From positions 558,001 through 622,000 of the forward strand of contig NZ_FNRT01000002.1 of the NCBI RefSeq assembly GCF_900105585.1: a stretch of 64,000 nucleotides of DNA, given 5' to 3'. Source of the DNA: Nocardioides exalbidus (GTDB taxonomy: Bacteria; Actinomycetota; Actinomycetes; Propionibacteriales; Nocardioidaceae). How positions within the stretch are numbered: position 1 is the stretch's first letter; each line of letters opens with the position of its first letter. Positions 31,647-40,229 of this stretch are shown here, piece by piece. The translations under genes and the position numbers were made by a program. Under the pieces are notes generated by a model. It was not told where the DNA came from and did no database searches. It saw only the letters and a list, made by a program, of their open reading frames with translations.

Positions 31647-34600
31647 TCAACGCACCCCAGCGGCGCGGATCACCTCCTGCTCGACGCGGTTGCCCGCGTC
31701 GTCCGAGGCCGTGGCGCGCAGGGCGAGGTGGGTGACCCTCGCCGGGAGTCGCACCGTCCCCGACCACTGACCGACCTTCTCGGGGGTCAGGTCGATCCGC
31801 TGCCAGGTGGCCCCGTCGTCGTACGACACCTCCAGCGTCGCGTCCGTCACGCGACCGGCGCCCTCGACGTCAGGTGGGAAGGCGGCTGCGAGCCCGATCT
31901 CCTGCCACCTCCCGGTGAGCCGGCCGTTGAGGTCGGTGTCGAGCGCGTAGTCGAGCTGCAGCAGCGGCAGGTTCACCCAGTCGGCCGTCTCGTTCGTGCG
32001 CGCGCGGAACTCCCACGAGGTCGACGTCCGCGTGCCGAGCTTCCACGCCGCCGGGCGGGTCGTGTCCATCTCGAAGCGGTAGTCGCCCCAGCCGCCGGCC
32101 GCCGGCACCTCGGTCTGGACCGCCTGGAACGGGCCCTCGTCGACGAGCGCACCACCGGCGTAGAGGCGGGACGTCACCGTCGATCCCTCGTCGAGCATGC
32201 CGCCGGTGACGCCGTCAGCACCGGAGCTGGCGGTGGGGACGTTGACGGCGAAGAAGTTGCCGACCCGGCGCGGCTGCCAGTAGCCGGGACCGGTGCGCGG
32301 CCGCACCACCGGGTCGAACCAGCTGCGGGCGACCTTCTCACCGCGGCGGTAGGACTGCTGGTCGCCGCGCTGCTCCCAGCCGCGGACGTCCTGGACGTCG
32401 TCGTACCACGCGGTCCCGGCCTGAGTGCTGACGTAGTCGGTGCGCTCGGTGCCGAGGTGCACCGGCTCGGTCTCCATCAGGCAGGGCGGCCAGTTCCAGT
32501 CGCGGCAGTCGCCGCGGCTCTCGATCGCGAGGCGACCGTCCTCCCCGACGAAGCGGTTGGTGATCGTCGCGAGGTCGCTCGTCGACGGCGCCCACGCCAG
32601 GTTGGCCGGGATGCGGCCGTCGAACGACCGGACCAGGTCGTAGACGTAGGGCGCCTGCTCGGTGCCGTCGAGCTTCACCGTGACCTTCCGACCGCGCTCG
32701 AGCTTGTCGATCATCGGCTGCCCGTCCGCCTGCGTCACCGCGAGGACGGGCAGGTCGGTGCCGCCGGCGTAGCTGACGAAGCGGCCCGGCCGGTCGTTGA
32801 CGACGAGCACGACGCGGGCGCCGGCACGCGCGGCGTTCTCCGCGACCTCGTAGGCCGCGATGTCGTCGGAGCGCCGGACCAGCACCGCCTTGCCGCGGAC
32901 GTCGCGGCCGGTGAAGTCACCGGCCTGACCGGTGCCAACCGAGACCGCGGCAAGGCGGGTGGTGCCGTCCCACCGACGGGCGGACGGCAGGTTGCGGGCG
33001 TCGATGTCGTCGCCGCCCACCGTCACCGTCAGCAGCGGAGCGGTGCGCCGCCAACGGGTCAGGAACTCGTACCTCGCACCGGCGACCTGTCCCGTCGGCG
33101 CCGCGTAGACCGTGTCGATCGCGGGCGAGACGTCGTACTGGTTGACGAAGGTCGCGTAGTCCCCGCCGATCCCGGAGTCGTGCACGTAGCCCGGGCGGCG
33201 GGTGCCGTCGATGCTCGGGCGCGGCGTGCGCACCGAGATCTCCTTCGCCTTGCGCGCGTCGAGGACGAGGGTCTGGTCGGCGTCGCCGACGACGAGGTGC
33301 GGGTTGCCGACGAGCGCGACACCACTGGCGTTCGCGTCGACCGGCAGCCAGCTGGTCACGTTGTAGACGCCGGGCCGCAGCCGCTGGGTGGGCACCTGTC
33401 CGGTGGTCGGGTCGAGCTCGAGCGTCTGCACGAACTGGTCGCCGTAGCGGTACATCGTCACGAAGCCGCCGGTCGCCCGGCCGTCCCTCCCGAGCGCGCG
33501 GATGGTGAGGTCGTGGCGCTCCTCCTCCTTGACCAGGCCGACGGCGGTCTGCGCGACCTGCTCGCCGCCGGAGGAGGCGACGATCGTGCCGGAGTACGTC
33601 GCTCCCGGCGCGCCGGCGTCCGGGTTGCCCGTGACGGTGACGTCCGCGGTCCCTCCTGCGGGCACCGTGACCTGCTCGGCCGACAGGGTCACGAGCGGCT
33701 CGGGTGCCGGAGCCAGGTCGTCGGCGGTGACGGCCTCGGTGAGGTCGAGCGTGACGTCGGTGTCGCCGTCGTTGGTGTAGGTGATCGCGTGCTCGACCGG
33801 GACGTCGTCGTCGGCGGGCCAGGCGTGGTAGCCGAGCTCGACGCTCGCGGTCGCGTGGATGTCGGCCAGGGCGGACGGGACGTCGAGGCGACCACCGCCG
33901 ACCTGGTACGCCGTCTGCCCGGCGAGCGGCTCGGCGGTGCTGACCAGCGCGTCCTTGACCTGCGCGCCCGTCCAACCGGGGTGCTGCTGCTTGATGATCG
34001 CGGCCGCACCGGCGACGTGGGGGGTCGCCATCGACGTACCGGACAGGGAGACGTAGGCGCCCTCTCCTTCCGCGGACGCGGACGAACGGGCGGCGAGGAT
34101 GTCGACGCCGGGGGCGACGATCTCGGGCTTCACGACGGCGTCGCCGAGGCGCGGGCCCATGTCCTGGAAGTACGCCCGCTCGTCGTTGCCGTCGACCGCG
34201 CCGACCGTGAGCGCGGACTGGGCGGCGCCGGGCGAGCCGATGCCGCTGACCCGGCCGTAGTTGCCGGCGGCGATCACGAAGAGCGCGCCGGTGGACTCGC
34301 TGAGGGAGTCGACCGCGAGCGCCATCGGGTCGGTGCCGTCGCTGGGCTCGGTACTGCCGAGGCTCATCGAGACGACGGGGGCCACCGAGGCGCCCCACTC
34401 CATCCCCTCGATGATCCACGACTCGGCGCCCGAGCCGGCGTCGTTGAGCACCTTGCCGATGGCGAGGTGGGCGCCGGGCGCGACGCCCTTCTCCTTGCCG
34501 CCCGACGCGGCACCCGTGCCGGCGACGGTCGAAGCGACGTGGGTGCCGTGGCCGTTGACGTCGGTGATCGTCTCGCCAGGCACGAAGCTCTGCGTCTGGG

Positions 34601-35306
34601 TGACCTGGTCGGCGAGGTCGGGGTGCGTCTGGTCGATGCCAGTGTCGAGCACGGCGACGGTCGTGCCGGTGCCGTCGAGGCCGGCCGCCCACGCCTCCGG
34701 GGCGCCGACCTGCGCGACGCTGTCAGCGAGCGAGGCCTCGACCTTGCCGTCGAGGTGGATCTTGGCGATGCCGCCGGCGAAGCGGGCCTTGCTCTGCTGC
34801 GCGAGGTCCGCCCAGAAGTCGGTCGCGTCCTCCTTGGACGCGGCGATCGCAGCGCCGTGGATGCTGGTGAGGACCGCTGACCTGGTGGCGTGCTCGGGCG
34901 CCGGCGCAGCAGCCGCTCGGGTGCCCGGGCCGTACTGCACGATCAGCGGGATCGACGACACCGACGCGTCGTCGTACCCCTGCTCGACGAGCTCGGTGAC
35001 GTTGAAGAGGTCCGCGTCGAGGCGGTCCTGCGCGAGGAACGGCAGAGCCGAATCCGGTACGACGTGGAGGTCGCCGCCCACGGTGTACGTCTGGACGCCG
35101 CCGGTGCTGCCGGGCGCGCGGTCGATGGTCACTGCGTCGCCGACCAGGGTGACGACGTCGCCGGTGAGGAGCGTGACGGTGGTCTTCTTCGGCGCTGCTG
35201 GCTGCGGCGCGGGCTTGCCCTCCGGGCTGGCCGCGGCGCTCGGCACCGACAGCGCGGCGGCGGTGACCGCCAGCGCTGCCAGGCCGGCGAGGAGTGATCG
35301 GGGCAT
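31647..35306 (-). CDS. Large secreted S8 subtilisin-like protease
   Basis: A 1219-residue secreted peptidase. A signal peptide covers about residues 1-28. The catalytic triad is clear: Asp ~221 in VAVLDTGIDQTHPD, His ~253 in NGHGTHVAST, Ser ~425 in SGTSMATPHVAGAA, with the oxyanion Asn in VIAAGNYG near 349. The stretch between signal and catalytic domain is a propeptide. After residue ~480 come Ig-like and beta-sandwich modules, a PA-like insert (GKAVLVRRSDDIAAYEVAEN) and a C-terminal beta domain. The ATG at 35306 is chosen because it starts the signal peptide. It faces a TrmB/LuxR-type regulator, a common arrangement in actinobacteria. Confidence 0.9.
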   Translation of the reverse strand: MPRSLLAGLAALAVTAAALSVPSAAASPEGKPAPQPAAPKKTTVTLLTGDVVTLVGDAVTIDRAPGSTGGVQTYTVGGDLHVVPDSALPFLAQDRLDADLFNVTELVEQGYDDASVSSIPLIVQYGPGTRAAAAPAPEHATRSAVLTSIHGAAIAASKEDATDFWADLAQQSKARFAGGIAKIHLDGKVEASLADSVAQVGAPEAWAAGLDGTGTTVAVLDTGIDQTHPDLADQVTQTQSFVPGETITDVNGHGTHVASTVAGTGAASGGKEKGVAPGAHLAIGKVLNDAGSGAESWIIEGMEWGASVAPVVSMSLGSTEPSDGTDPMALAVDSLSESTGALFVIAAGNYGRVSGIGSPGAAQSALTVGAVDGNDERAYFQDMGPRLGDAVVKPEIVAPGVDILAARSSASAEGEGAYVSLSGTSMATPHVAGAAAIIKQQHPGWTGAQVKDALVSTAEPLAGQTAYQVGGGRLDVPSALADIHATASVELGYHAWPADDDVPVEHAITYTNDGDTDVTLDLTEAVTADDLAPAPEPLVTLSAEQVTVPAGGTADVTVTGNPDAGAPGATYSGTIVASSGGEQVAQTAVGLVKEEERHDLTIRALGRDGRATGGFVTMYRYGDQFVQTLELDPTTGQVPTQRLRPGVYNVTSWLPVDANASGVALVGNPHLVVGDADQTLVLDARKAKEISVRTPRPSIDGTRRPGYVHDSGIGGDYATFVNQYDVSPAIDTVYAAPTGQVAGARYEFLTRWRRTAPLLTVTVGGDDIDARNLPSARRWDGTTRLAAVSVGTGQAGDFTGRDVRGKAVLVRRSDDIAAYEVAENAARAGARVVLVVNDRPGRFVSYAGGTDLPVLAVTQADGQPMIDKLERGRKVTVKLDGTEQAPYVYDLVRSFDGRIPANLAWAPSTSDLATITNRFVGEDGRLAIESRGDCRDWNWPPCLMETEPVHLGTERTDYVSTQAGTAWYDDVQDVRGWEQRGDQQSYRRGEKVARSWFDPVVRPRTGPGYWQPRRVGNFFAVNVPTASSGADGVTGGMLDEGSTVTSRLYAGGALVDEGPFQAVQTEVPAAGGWGDYRFEMDTTRPAAWKLGTRTSTSWEFRARTNETADWVNLPLLQLDYALDTDLNGRLTGRWQEIGLAAAFPPDVEGAGRVTDATLEVSYDDGATWQRIDLTPEKVGQWSGTVRLPARVTHLALRATASDDAGNRVEQEVIRAAGVR

Positions 35307-35442
35307 CAGGGGTGGGTCCTTTCCGAGACCGAGAGGTAGGCATGAACCTGCCACCGATGAGTACGCTGCTCAATGGCGGGGATACGCCATGACACATCTC
35401 CGCCTATGACCGTGCTCACCCGGCAACCCGGAAGGCGGCAGC

Positions 35443-36420
35443 ATGCTCGACGTGCTCGGACTGGATGCGACGGAGGAAGGCGCCTACCGCCGGCTCGTCG
35501 CGCTGCCCTCTGCGTCTGCGGAGGACCTCGCCTCGGCCATGACGCTGTCGGTGTCGGCGCTCGCCACCGCTCTCTCCGCCCTCGAGTCGAAGGGCCTCGT
35601 CGCCCGCTCGACCGGCCAGCGCGACCACTTCGTCGCCTCTCCCCCGTCCCTCGCGCTCGGGTCGCTGATCGTGGAGCGGGAGGAGGAGATCCGCCGCGCG
35701 CAGCTCGAGCTCGGCCGGCTGACCGAGCAGTACCGCGGCTCGGTCGCCGACCGCACAGGGACGGACGTCGTCGACGTCGTACGCGGCCCGCAGGCTGTCG
35801 CCGACCGCTTCGCCCAGATGCAGCGCGGCGCGACCTCCGAGGTGGTCGCGCTGGTGAAGTCGTCGGTCGCGATCGTGTCAGCGGAGGAGAACTCGGCATC
35901 TGAAGATGTCGCCCTCGCCCGCGGGGTGGCCTACCGCGTCGTGCTCGAACGCGCCGCCTTCGAGCGGCCGGGCTTCATGGAGCGGGTCATCGAGTCGGTG
36001 GCCGCCGGCGAGACCGTGCGGGTGGCGGACTCGCTCCCCCTGCGGCTGATGATCGCCGACCGCTCCCTTGCTCTCCTGCCGTTGGCGCCGACCGCCTCCG
36101 ACGTGGGTGGCGGCGCGTTGCTCGTGCACGAGTCAGGGCTGCTCGACGCCCTGCTCCACCTCTTCGACCTCGTGTGGGCCTCATCCAACGAGGTCCTGCC
36201 CTCCGGCGCGTTCCAGCCCTCCGACCAGATCGACGAGGTGGACGCCCGGATCCTGACGCTCCTGCTCGCCGGGCTCACCGACCAGGCGATCGGAGGGCAG
36301 CTCGGGATGTCACTCCGTACGATCCAGCGGCGGGTGTCATCCCTGATGGATCGGGCTCGGGTGGTGACGCGGTTTCAGCTCGGGCACGAGGCGGCTCGGC
36401 GCGGGTGGGCGGGGAGGTGA
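35443..36420 (+). CDS. TrmB/LuxR-type regulator beside the subtilase
   Basis: A 325-residue regulator. Residues about 8-60 are a TrmB-like winged helix (DVLGLDATEEGAYRRLVALP, then LSALESKGLVARSTG). A central sensor-like domain spans about 100-230. Residues about 255-320 are a LuxR-type helix-turn-helix (ILTLLLAGLTDQAIGGQLGM, then SLRTIQRRVSSLMD). It diverges from the large subtilase with a 136-bp gap, so it probably controls that protease. No receiver domain is present, so it is not a standard two-component response regulator. Confidence 0.82.
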   Translation: MLDVLGLDATEEGAYRRLVALPSASAEDLASAMTLSVSALATALSALESKGLVARSTGQRDHFVASPPSLALGSLIVEREEEIRRAQLELGRLTEQYRGSVADRTGTDVVDVVRGPQAVADRFAQMQRGATSEVVALVKSSVAIVSAEENSASEDVALARGVAYRVVLERAAFERPGFMERVIESVAAGETVRVADSLPLRLMIADRSLALLPLAPTASDVGGGALLVHESGLLDALLHLFDLVWASSNEVLPSGAFQPSDQIDEVDARILTLLLAGLTDQAIGGQLGMSLRTIQRRVSSLMDRARVVTRFQLGHEAARRGWAGR

Positions 36421-36600
36421 CCTTTCAACGCCTCGAGTGGTACTAGCAATTTTGCCGGGACGCTATCCGCGTGGCAGATCTGGCCGCGTGACCACGGCCG
36501 GCCGTCTGGATTTCGGGCGGCTCGTCCACATCCGACCTTGATCCATGACGGCCTGTCGTTGCGTGCCATAGGGTCATTCCAGCCGACCGTGGAGATCTGA

Positions 36601-38151
36601 ATGCCGTACAACATCGCCAAGTCCCTCGTGAACAAGTTGCCAGCCAACGAGCGCAACGATCCCGAGGTGATCGGCAAGTACCTCCTCGACGAGCAAGGCG
36701 GCATCTGCTGGCTCTGTAGTGGACAGATGCACATTGCGTCCGAGGTTCTCGAGGCCGATCACGATGAGCCAGAGGGCGAGGGAGGGCCAACGGTCCTCGC
36801 AAACCTCCATCTCGCTCACTTGGAATGTAATAGGTCCAAGCGAAATCTTTCCACGACCCAGATTCAACCCTATCTTCGCCTACGTCGGTTCATGCGAGAA
36901 AACGGCGGGCGCCTTAAGTATGATGGCGTGACGACCCACTTTGACATCGTGCCTGGACCGTCGCACGTCGAGCTTTCTCCGACATCAGCGGATATCTCAT
37001 TCGCGGACAAGTCAACTACCTCGTCCCAGTTGCATCGAGAAAGCGTAGGGGGCACTGACTTCACCTTCTGCTTCGTCGAGGTACCGAGGGTTGCTCTATT
37101 CAACGACGCTCGCGTGCAGCCCCGAAATATCCGATATGACCACGCATTCATGATCTACAGCGATCTCTTGAAGAATCCACTTCACGAGCCACCTGGCTGC
37201 AGGCTCGACGAGCCGGATAAGAACGGTCTTCAGCGAATCCTGATGTTTGACGGCCAGCACAAGACGATTGCTTGCTGGATGCAGGGGCGCATGACCATCG
37301 TCATTAAGCTCTACCTAGACATGAGCGTCTCTGCTGCCAACTATCTCGTCAACTCAATTCAATCGAAGATCAAGAAGCTCCCACTCTCGGCGTTCGAACT
37401 CGCATCGAAGATGTCAGACGAATGGCGCAATAAGGTCGACCAGTACGAATCCGCGATGGCCGACCAAGGCAAGAGTGCCAGCGAAGACGGGTTCCTAAGG
37501 TGGGTGCCAAGCGGTGCAGAACGTACCCGCGCCAAGGCCGCCTTTCAGTCAGCACTTATGCAAAGAGTGCTGGAACACTCCAATTTTCGAGCTAACAACT
37601 TCACGGAGGCGTCGGCCTCACCCAGCCTGACGGAAGGCATGATCAAGCGTCAGATCCTGGACAAGATGTTGAGTAGCGCGCCACTCAAGGATCCGTTCTA
37701 CGAGTCGACTAGTCGTCGCGAAGAAGAAGTCGAGAATATCGTCTGGATGTGGAATCTTGTTCTCGATGAGCTCGCGACCAAAAGGGATGATGGAACACCT
37801 GACGAGATCTTTATTGAACGAAGCCGACGACTATTCAAGCAAGCTTCTCTCGAACATATCTCGAATCTGCTCGGCCAACTGTACGGATACGTCATGATAA
37901 AGGGGGACTCCAAAATGCTTGATGGCGTTCCCGATCAAACCCAGCGTGACGCTATCGAAAAGTCGATCAAGAACATTTGCGATCACCCAGTTTGGACTGC
38001 ATCACTCGATCGTGACGGAAGGATGCTAGCGGTTCAAGACGCACTGACGAAGAATCAGGGAGGAAAGGACTCGTTTGAAGGCGTGGCACTCAAACTCTCT
38101 TACGCGCTCCTTGGGCAGGGCGATACTGAGTACGGTGCCTACTGGAAGTAG
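36601..38151 (+). CDS. HNH endonuclease fused to a DGQHR (DndB-like) domain
   Basis: A 516-residue protein. Residues 30-82 are an HNH nuclease with zinc ligands CWLC (36, 39) and HLECN (Cys 76), and the catalytic DH in EADHDEPEGE at 53-54. Residues about 155-300 carry ILMFDGQHKTIACWMQGR (DGQHK at 217-221), the signature of the DGQHR fold found in DndB/DptB-type proteins that handle DNA phosphorothioation. The remaining ~200 residues are helical and unassigned. GGAG six bases upstream supports this start. Third codon positions are visibly richer in A/T than in neighbouring genes, a sign of recent acquisition. It is convergent with the DISARM-like genes. Role inferred: defence nuclease. Confidence 0.75.
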   Translation: MPYNIAKSLVNKLPANERNDPEVIGKYLLDEQGGICWLCSGQMHIASEVLEADHDEPEGEGGPTVLANLHLAHLECNRSKRNLSTTQIQPYLRLRRFMRENGGRLKYDGVTTHFDIVPGPSHVELSPTSADISFADKSTTSSQLHRESVGGTDFTFCFVEVPRVALFNDARVQPRNIRYDHAFMIYSDLLKNPLHEPPGCRLDEPDKNGLQRILMFDGQHKTIACWMQGRMTIVIKLYLDMSVSAANYLVNSIQSKIKKLPLSAFELASKMSDEWRNKVDQYESAMADQGKSASEDGFLRWVPSGAERTRAKAAFQSALMQRVLEHSNFRANNFTEASASPSLTEGMIKRQILDKMLSSAPLKDPFYESTSRREEEVENIVWMWNLVLDELATKRDDGTPDEIFIERSRRLFKQASLEHISNLLGQLYGYVMIKGDSKMLDGVPDQTQRDAIEKSIKNICDHPVWTASLDRDGRMLAVQDALTKNQGGKDSFEGVALKLSYALLGQGDTEYGAYWK

Positions 38152-38155
38152 GCAC

Positions 38156-38360
38156 TTACGTTTCCCGCGCAGGCGGATCATAGGTGATCTGAGGCTGCGC
38201 GTCCTCGAGGGGCAGGAATGTGGGCTCCAGCAAACCCGCCTCCGCCGCAGCGGGCACCTTGTCGCGCGGGACACCGTAGACGCCCTAGCGATCGTCTCGA
38301 TAGGCAACTCCTCTCAGCTTGGTGCAGCACACGGATCTCTCCCCAGTCCTCCATCGACAA
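38156..38360 (-). pseudogene. Decayed IS21-family transposase (istA) 5' remnant
   Basis: On the minus strand, 38360 downward reads MSMEDWGEIRVLHQAERS, then shifts frame to LPIETIARASTVSRATR. Joined, this matches the N-terminus of IS21 IstA transposases (consensus M-x-EDWAEIRRLHRAER-MPIKxIAR). A second frame then reads GVYGVPRDKVPAAAEAG and continues to PPARET-stop at 38156. At least two frameshifts and loss of the rest of the gene show it is dead. It lies in the 368-bp convergent gap between the HNH-DGQHR gene and drmB; nothing else is seen in that gap. Confidence 0.5.
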
Positions 38361-38519
38361 CAGTCCAGTCCTCGTGCCTCACCGTCTCGACGAAGGGTCA
38401 GAATTCAGCGGCGGAAGGAGGACAGGTTTCAGGCGGCATCGATCCGCAAAGACTCATCCGGCGCTCGGCGTCCGATTCGCGATGCCTATTCGCGCCCGGG
38501 ATGACGGGGACGTGTCGTG

Positions 38520-40229
38520 CTACATCCCGCTCAACATTCCAGTAGTTGCTTCGCCATCCACTCCTACCATCGCCACACGGTCCAAGAAGATGTTCCGGTG
38601 CTCGCAGCTCGTCTCCGGCAGCAGCAGACATGCGTGGCACGCTGCGAGATTCAACCCGTCGCTGCCTGAGGGCCCTGACTCCGAACAAACGGGGTCATTG
38701 GAACACCAACGTGCCCTAGTGACTGCGTTCCGCAGGATCTCGGCCATGCGCTCCTGGTCTGCTAGTGCAGCTAGACCTCCAAGGCTCCCGGCTGCGTCCG
38801 ATGACGCCGTGTACACGAGGAAGCCCGCCTGCTCCTTCTCGGCGTAGATCCGTTCCCGCAGAGCGCCCACGGGGTAACCGGCATCGAGGCTGAGTTCTTT
38901 TAGTACCGCATGTGCGAGCGTGTGGACCGCGAGGAAGCGAGTAGAGGGCGCTTCCACGTTCGACCCTGTGTCGCTGTCTCGGGCCTGAATCGCGGTGGCG
39001 AGCATGGTGCGGCGATCGTTAGCCTCGCTCCCAGACTCCCAATCGGCTACAAGGCCCTCATCCAGGCGGACGAAGACGCCTTCGCCGAAGATCTCGACGG
39101 CCGGCAACCAGTCGTGGCGTCGCAGGCTAAGCCCCGCCGAAGGCCCTTGTTCCGTGGCCACCGGAGTCACCCTAGAGAAGCCACTCAAAGCCCTGACCTC
39201 ACGTAGGCGAGTGACCTTTGAGACCTGCGCCAGAATCCACGACAGACTCGGGGACACGTCCACGGCGACGCATTGGAACGAATCTTGTCGACCGCCGTGG
39301 TTGCCGTCGACGAGCGCTTGGTACTCCTCTGCACGGAGTTCCGCCTCGGTTGGCGGAGGGCCTGCTATTACGCCCCGCCGTTGGGCCACCAAGGCCATGG
39401 CGCTTTCGACATCTACGTCACGATTCTTCGCCGCCTGTGCTTCCACAACGGTGCGCACTGCCACGTCGTCGAGCACCTCGAACGAGTCCCAGAGCTTGGT
39501 TACGAGGCGCGCACTCGGGCTAGACCACGGTGGGATCGAGATGCTGGATCGCACAGACGCGAACCACACGTTCGCGGAACCGCGCTGCAGGGCACGCAGG
39601 TTCTTGTCGCAGGCTTCAGGCTCAGAGCCGGGCAGCCACGGACGCCGGCCGGAGCAGCCCTTGACCATGGCGACTGCGTTGCGCCCGAACGCTCCTTCCA
39701 GGTCACGCGGCGGAACTCCGCAGGAACACCTGATCACGATGTCCCCCAAGGAAGACGATGTCCCGCGAGTCTCCAACCGCAGGGAGTGCTCGGCGGACTC
39801 GTCCCAAGTGACGGCCCCCTCCACGCGGCGGTGAACCCATTGGAAGTACGGGAACTCCTCAAGATGTCCGTTCTCGCAACAGGCCACGAAACGTGACGGG
39901 GTTAGTTCGCGGATGCATTCCTGGCATTGCATCTTCTGGGCATCGAACTCCCAGTAGCGCGCCAAGCGGCGGCACTCCGGGCAGTACTGGAACTCAGGAA
40001 AGCGGACAACGGGGACGTCCCCGCGCCGCGCGCCCGTGGAGGGTGCCCTGAACAGGGAGACTCCCAACGACCGCGCGAGCCGCGGCTCCTCGATCGGGGT
40101 GCACCTCCGGTCGTCCCACTCATCAAGGCCACAAATCAGGTAGCTGTGATCGCCCGAGGGGAAGATTGCGCCGACCCCGAAAGTGGAGACCAATTGGCTC
40201 TGCCGCACTCGTGTGTCCTCAGGCTTCAT
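38520..40229 (-). CDS. drmB: DISARM protein DrmB (DUF1998)
   Basis: A 569-residue protein. An N-terminal zinc ribbon is in YCPECRRLARYW plus MQCQECIRELTP and FVACCENGHLEEFP. The C-terminal half is a DUF1998 domain (LAVHTLAHAVLKELSLDAGY), followed by a second Cys-rich cluster (WCSNDPVCSE, ACHACLLLPETSCEHRNIFL). This is the DrmB component of DISARM, which works with DrmA to restrict incoming DNA. The ATG at 40229 overlaps the drmA stop as ATGA and begins MKPEDTRVRQSQLVSTFGVG. An upstream ATG-like start at 40313 would overlap drmA more and is less likely. Confidence 0.82.
   Translation of the reverse strand: MKPEDTRVRQSQLVSTFGVGAIFPSGDHSYLICGLDEWDDRRCTPIEEPRLARSLGVSLFRAPSTGARRGDVPVVRFPEFQYCPECRRLARYWEFDAQKMQCQECIRELTPSRFVACCENGHLEEFPYFQWVHRRVEGAVTWDESAEHSLRLETRGTSSSLGDIVIRCSCGVPPRDLEGAFGRNAVAMVKGCSGRRPWLPGSEPEACDKNLRALQRGSANVWFASVRSSISIPPWSSPSARLVTKLWDSFEVLDDVAVRTVVEAQAAKNRDVDVESAMALVAQRRGVIAGPPPTEAELRAEEYQALVDGNHGGRQDSFQCVAVDVSPSLSWILAQVSKVTRLREVRALSGFSRVTPVATEQGPSAGLSLRRHDWLPAVEIFGEGVFVRLDEGLVADWESGSEANDRRTMLATAIQARDSDTGSNVEAPSTRFLAVHTLAHAVLKELSLDAGYPVGALRERIYAEKEQAGFLVYTASSDAAGSLGGLAALADQERMAEILRNAVTRARWCSNDPVCSESGPSGSDGLNLAACHACLLLPETSCEHRNIFLDRVAMVGVDGEATTGMLSGM

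Noticed and set aside
31728..34880. 1050-residue plus-strand frame opposite the subtilase
   Set aside because: Antisense to a protease with an intact catalytic triad; no start signal or domain.
36421..36600. tRNA gene or integrase at the left island border
   Set aside because: No cloverleaf, CCA-ended arm or tyrosine recombinase sequence is visible in this gap or near the right border.
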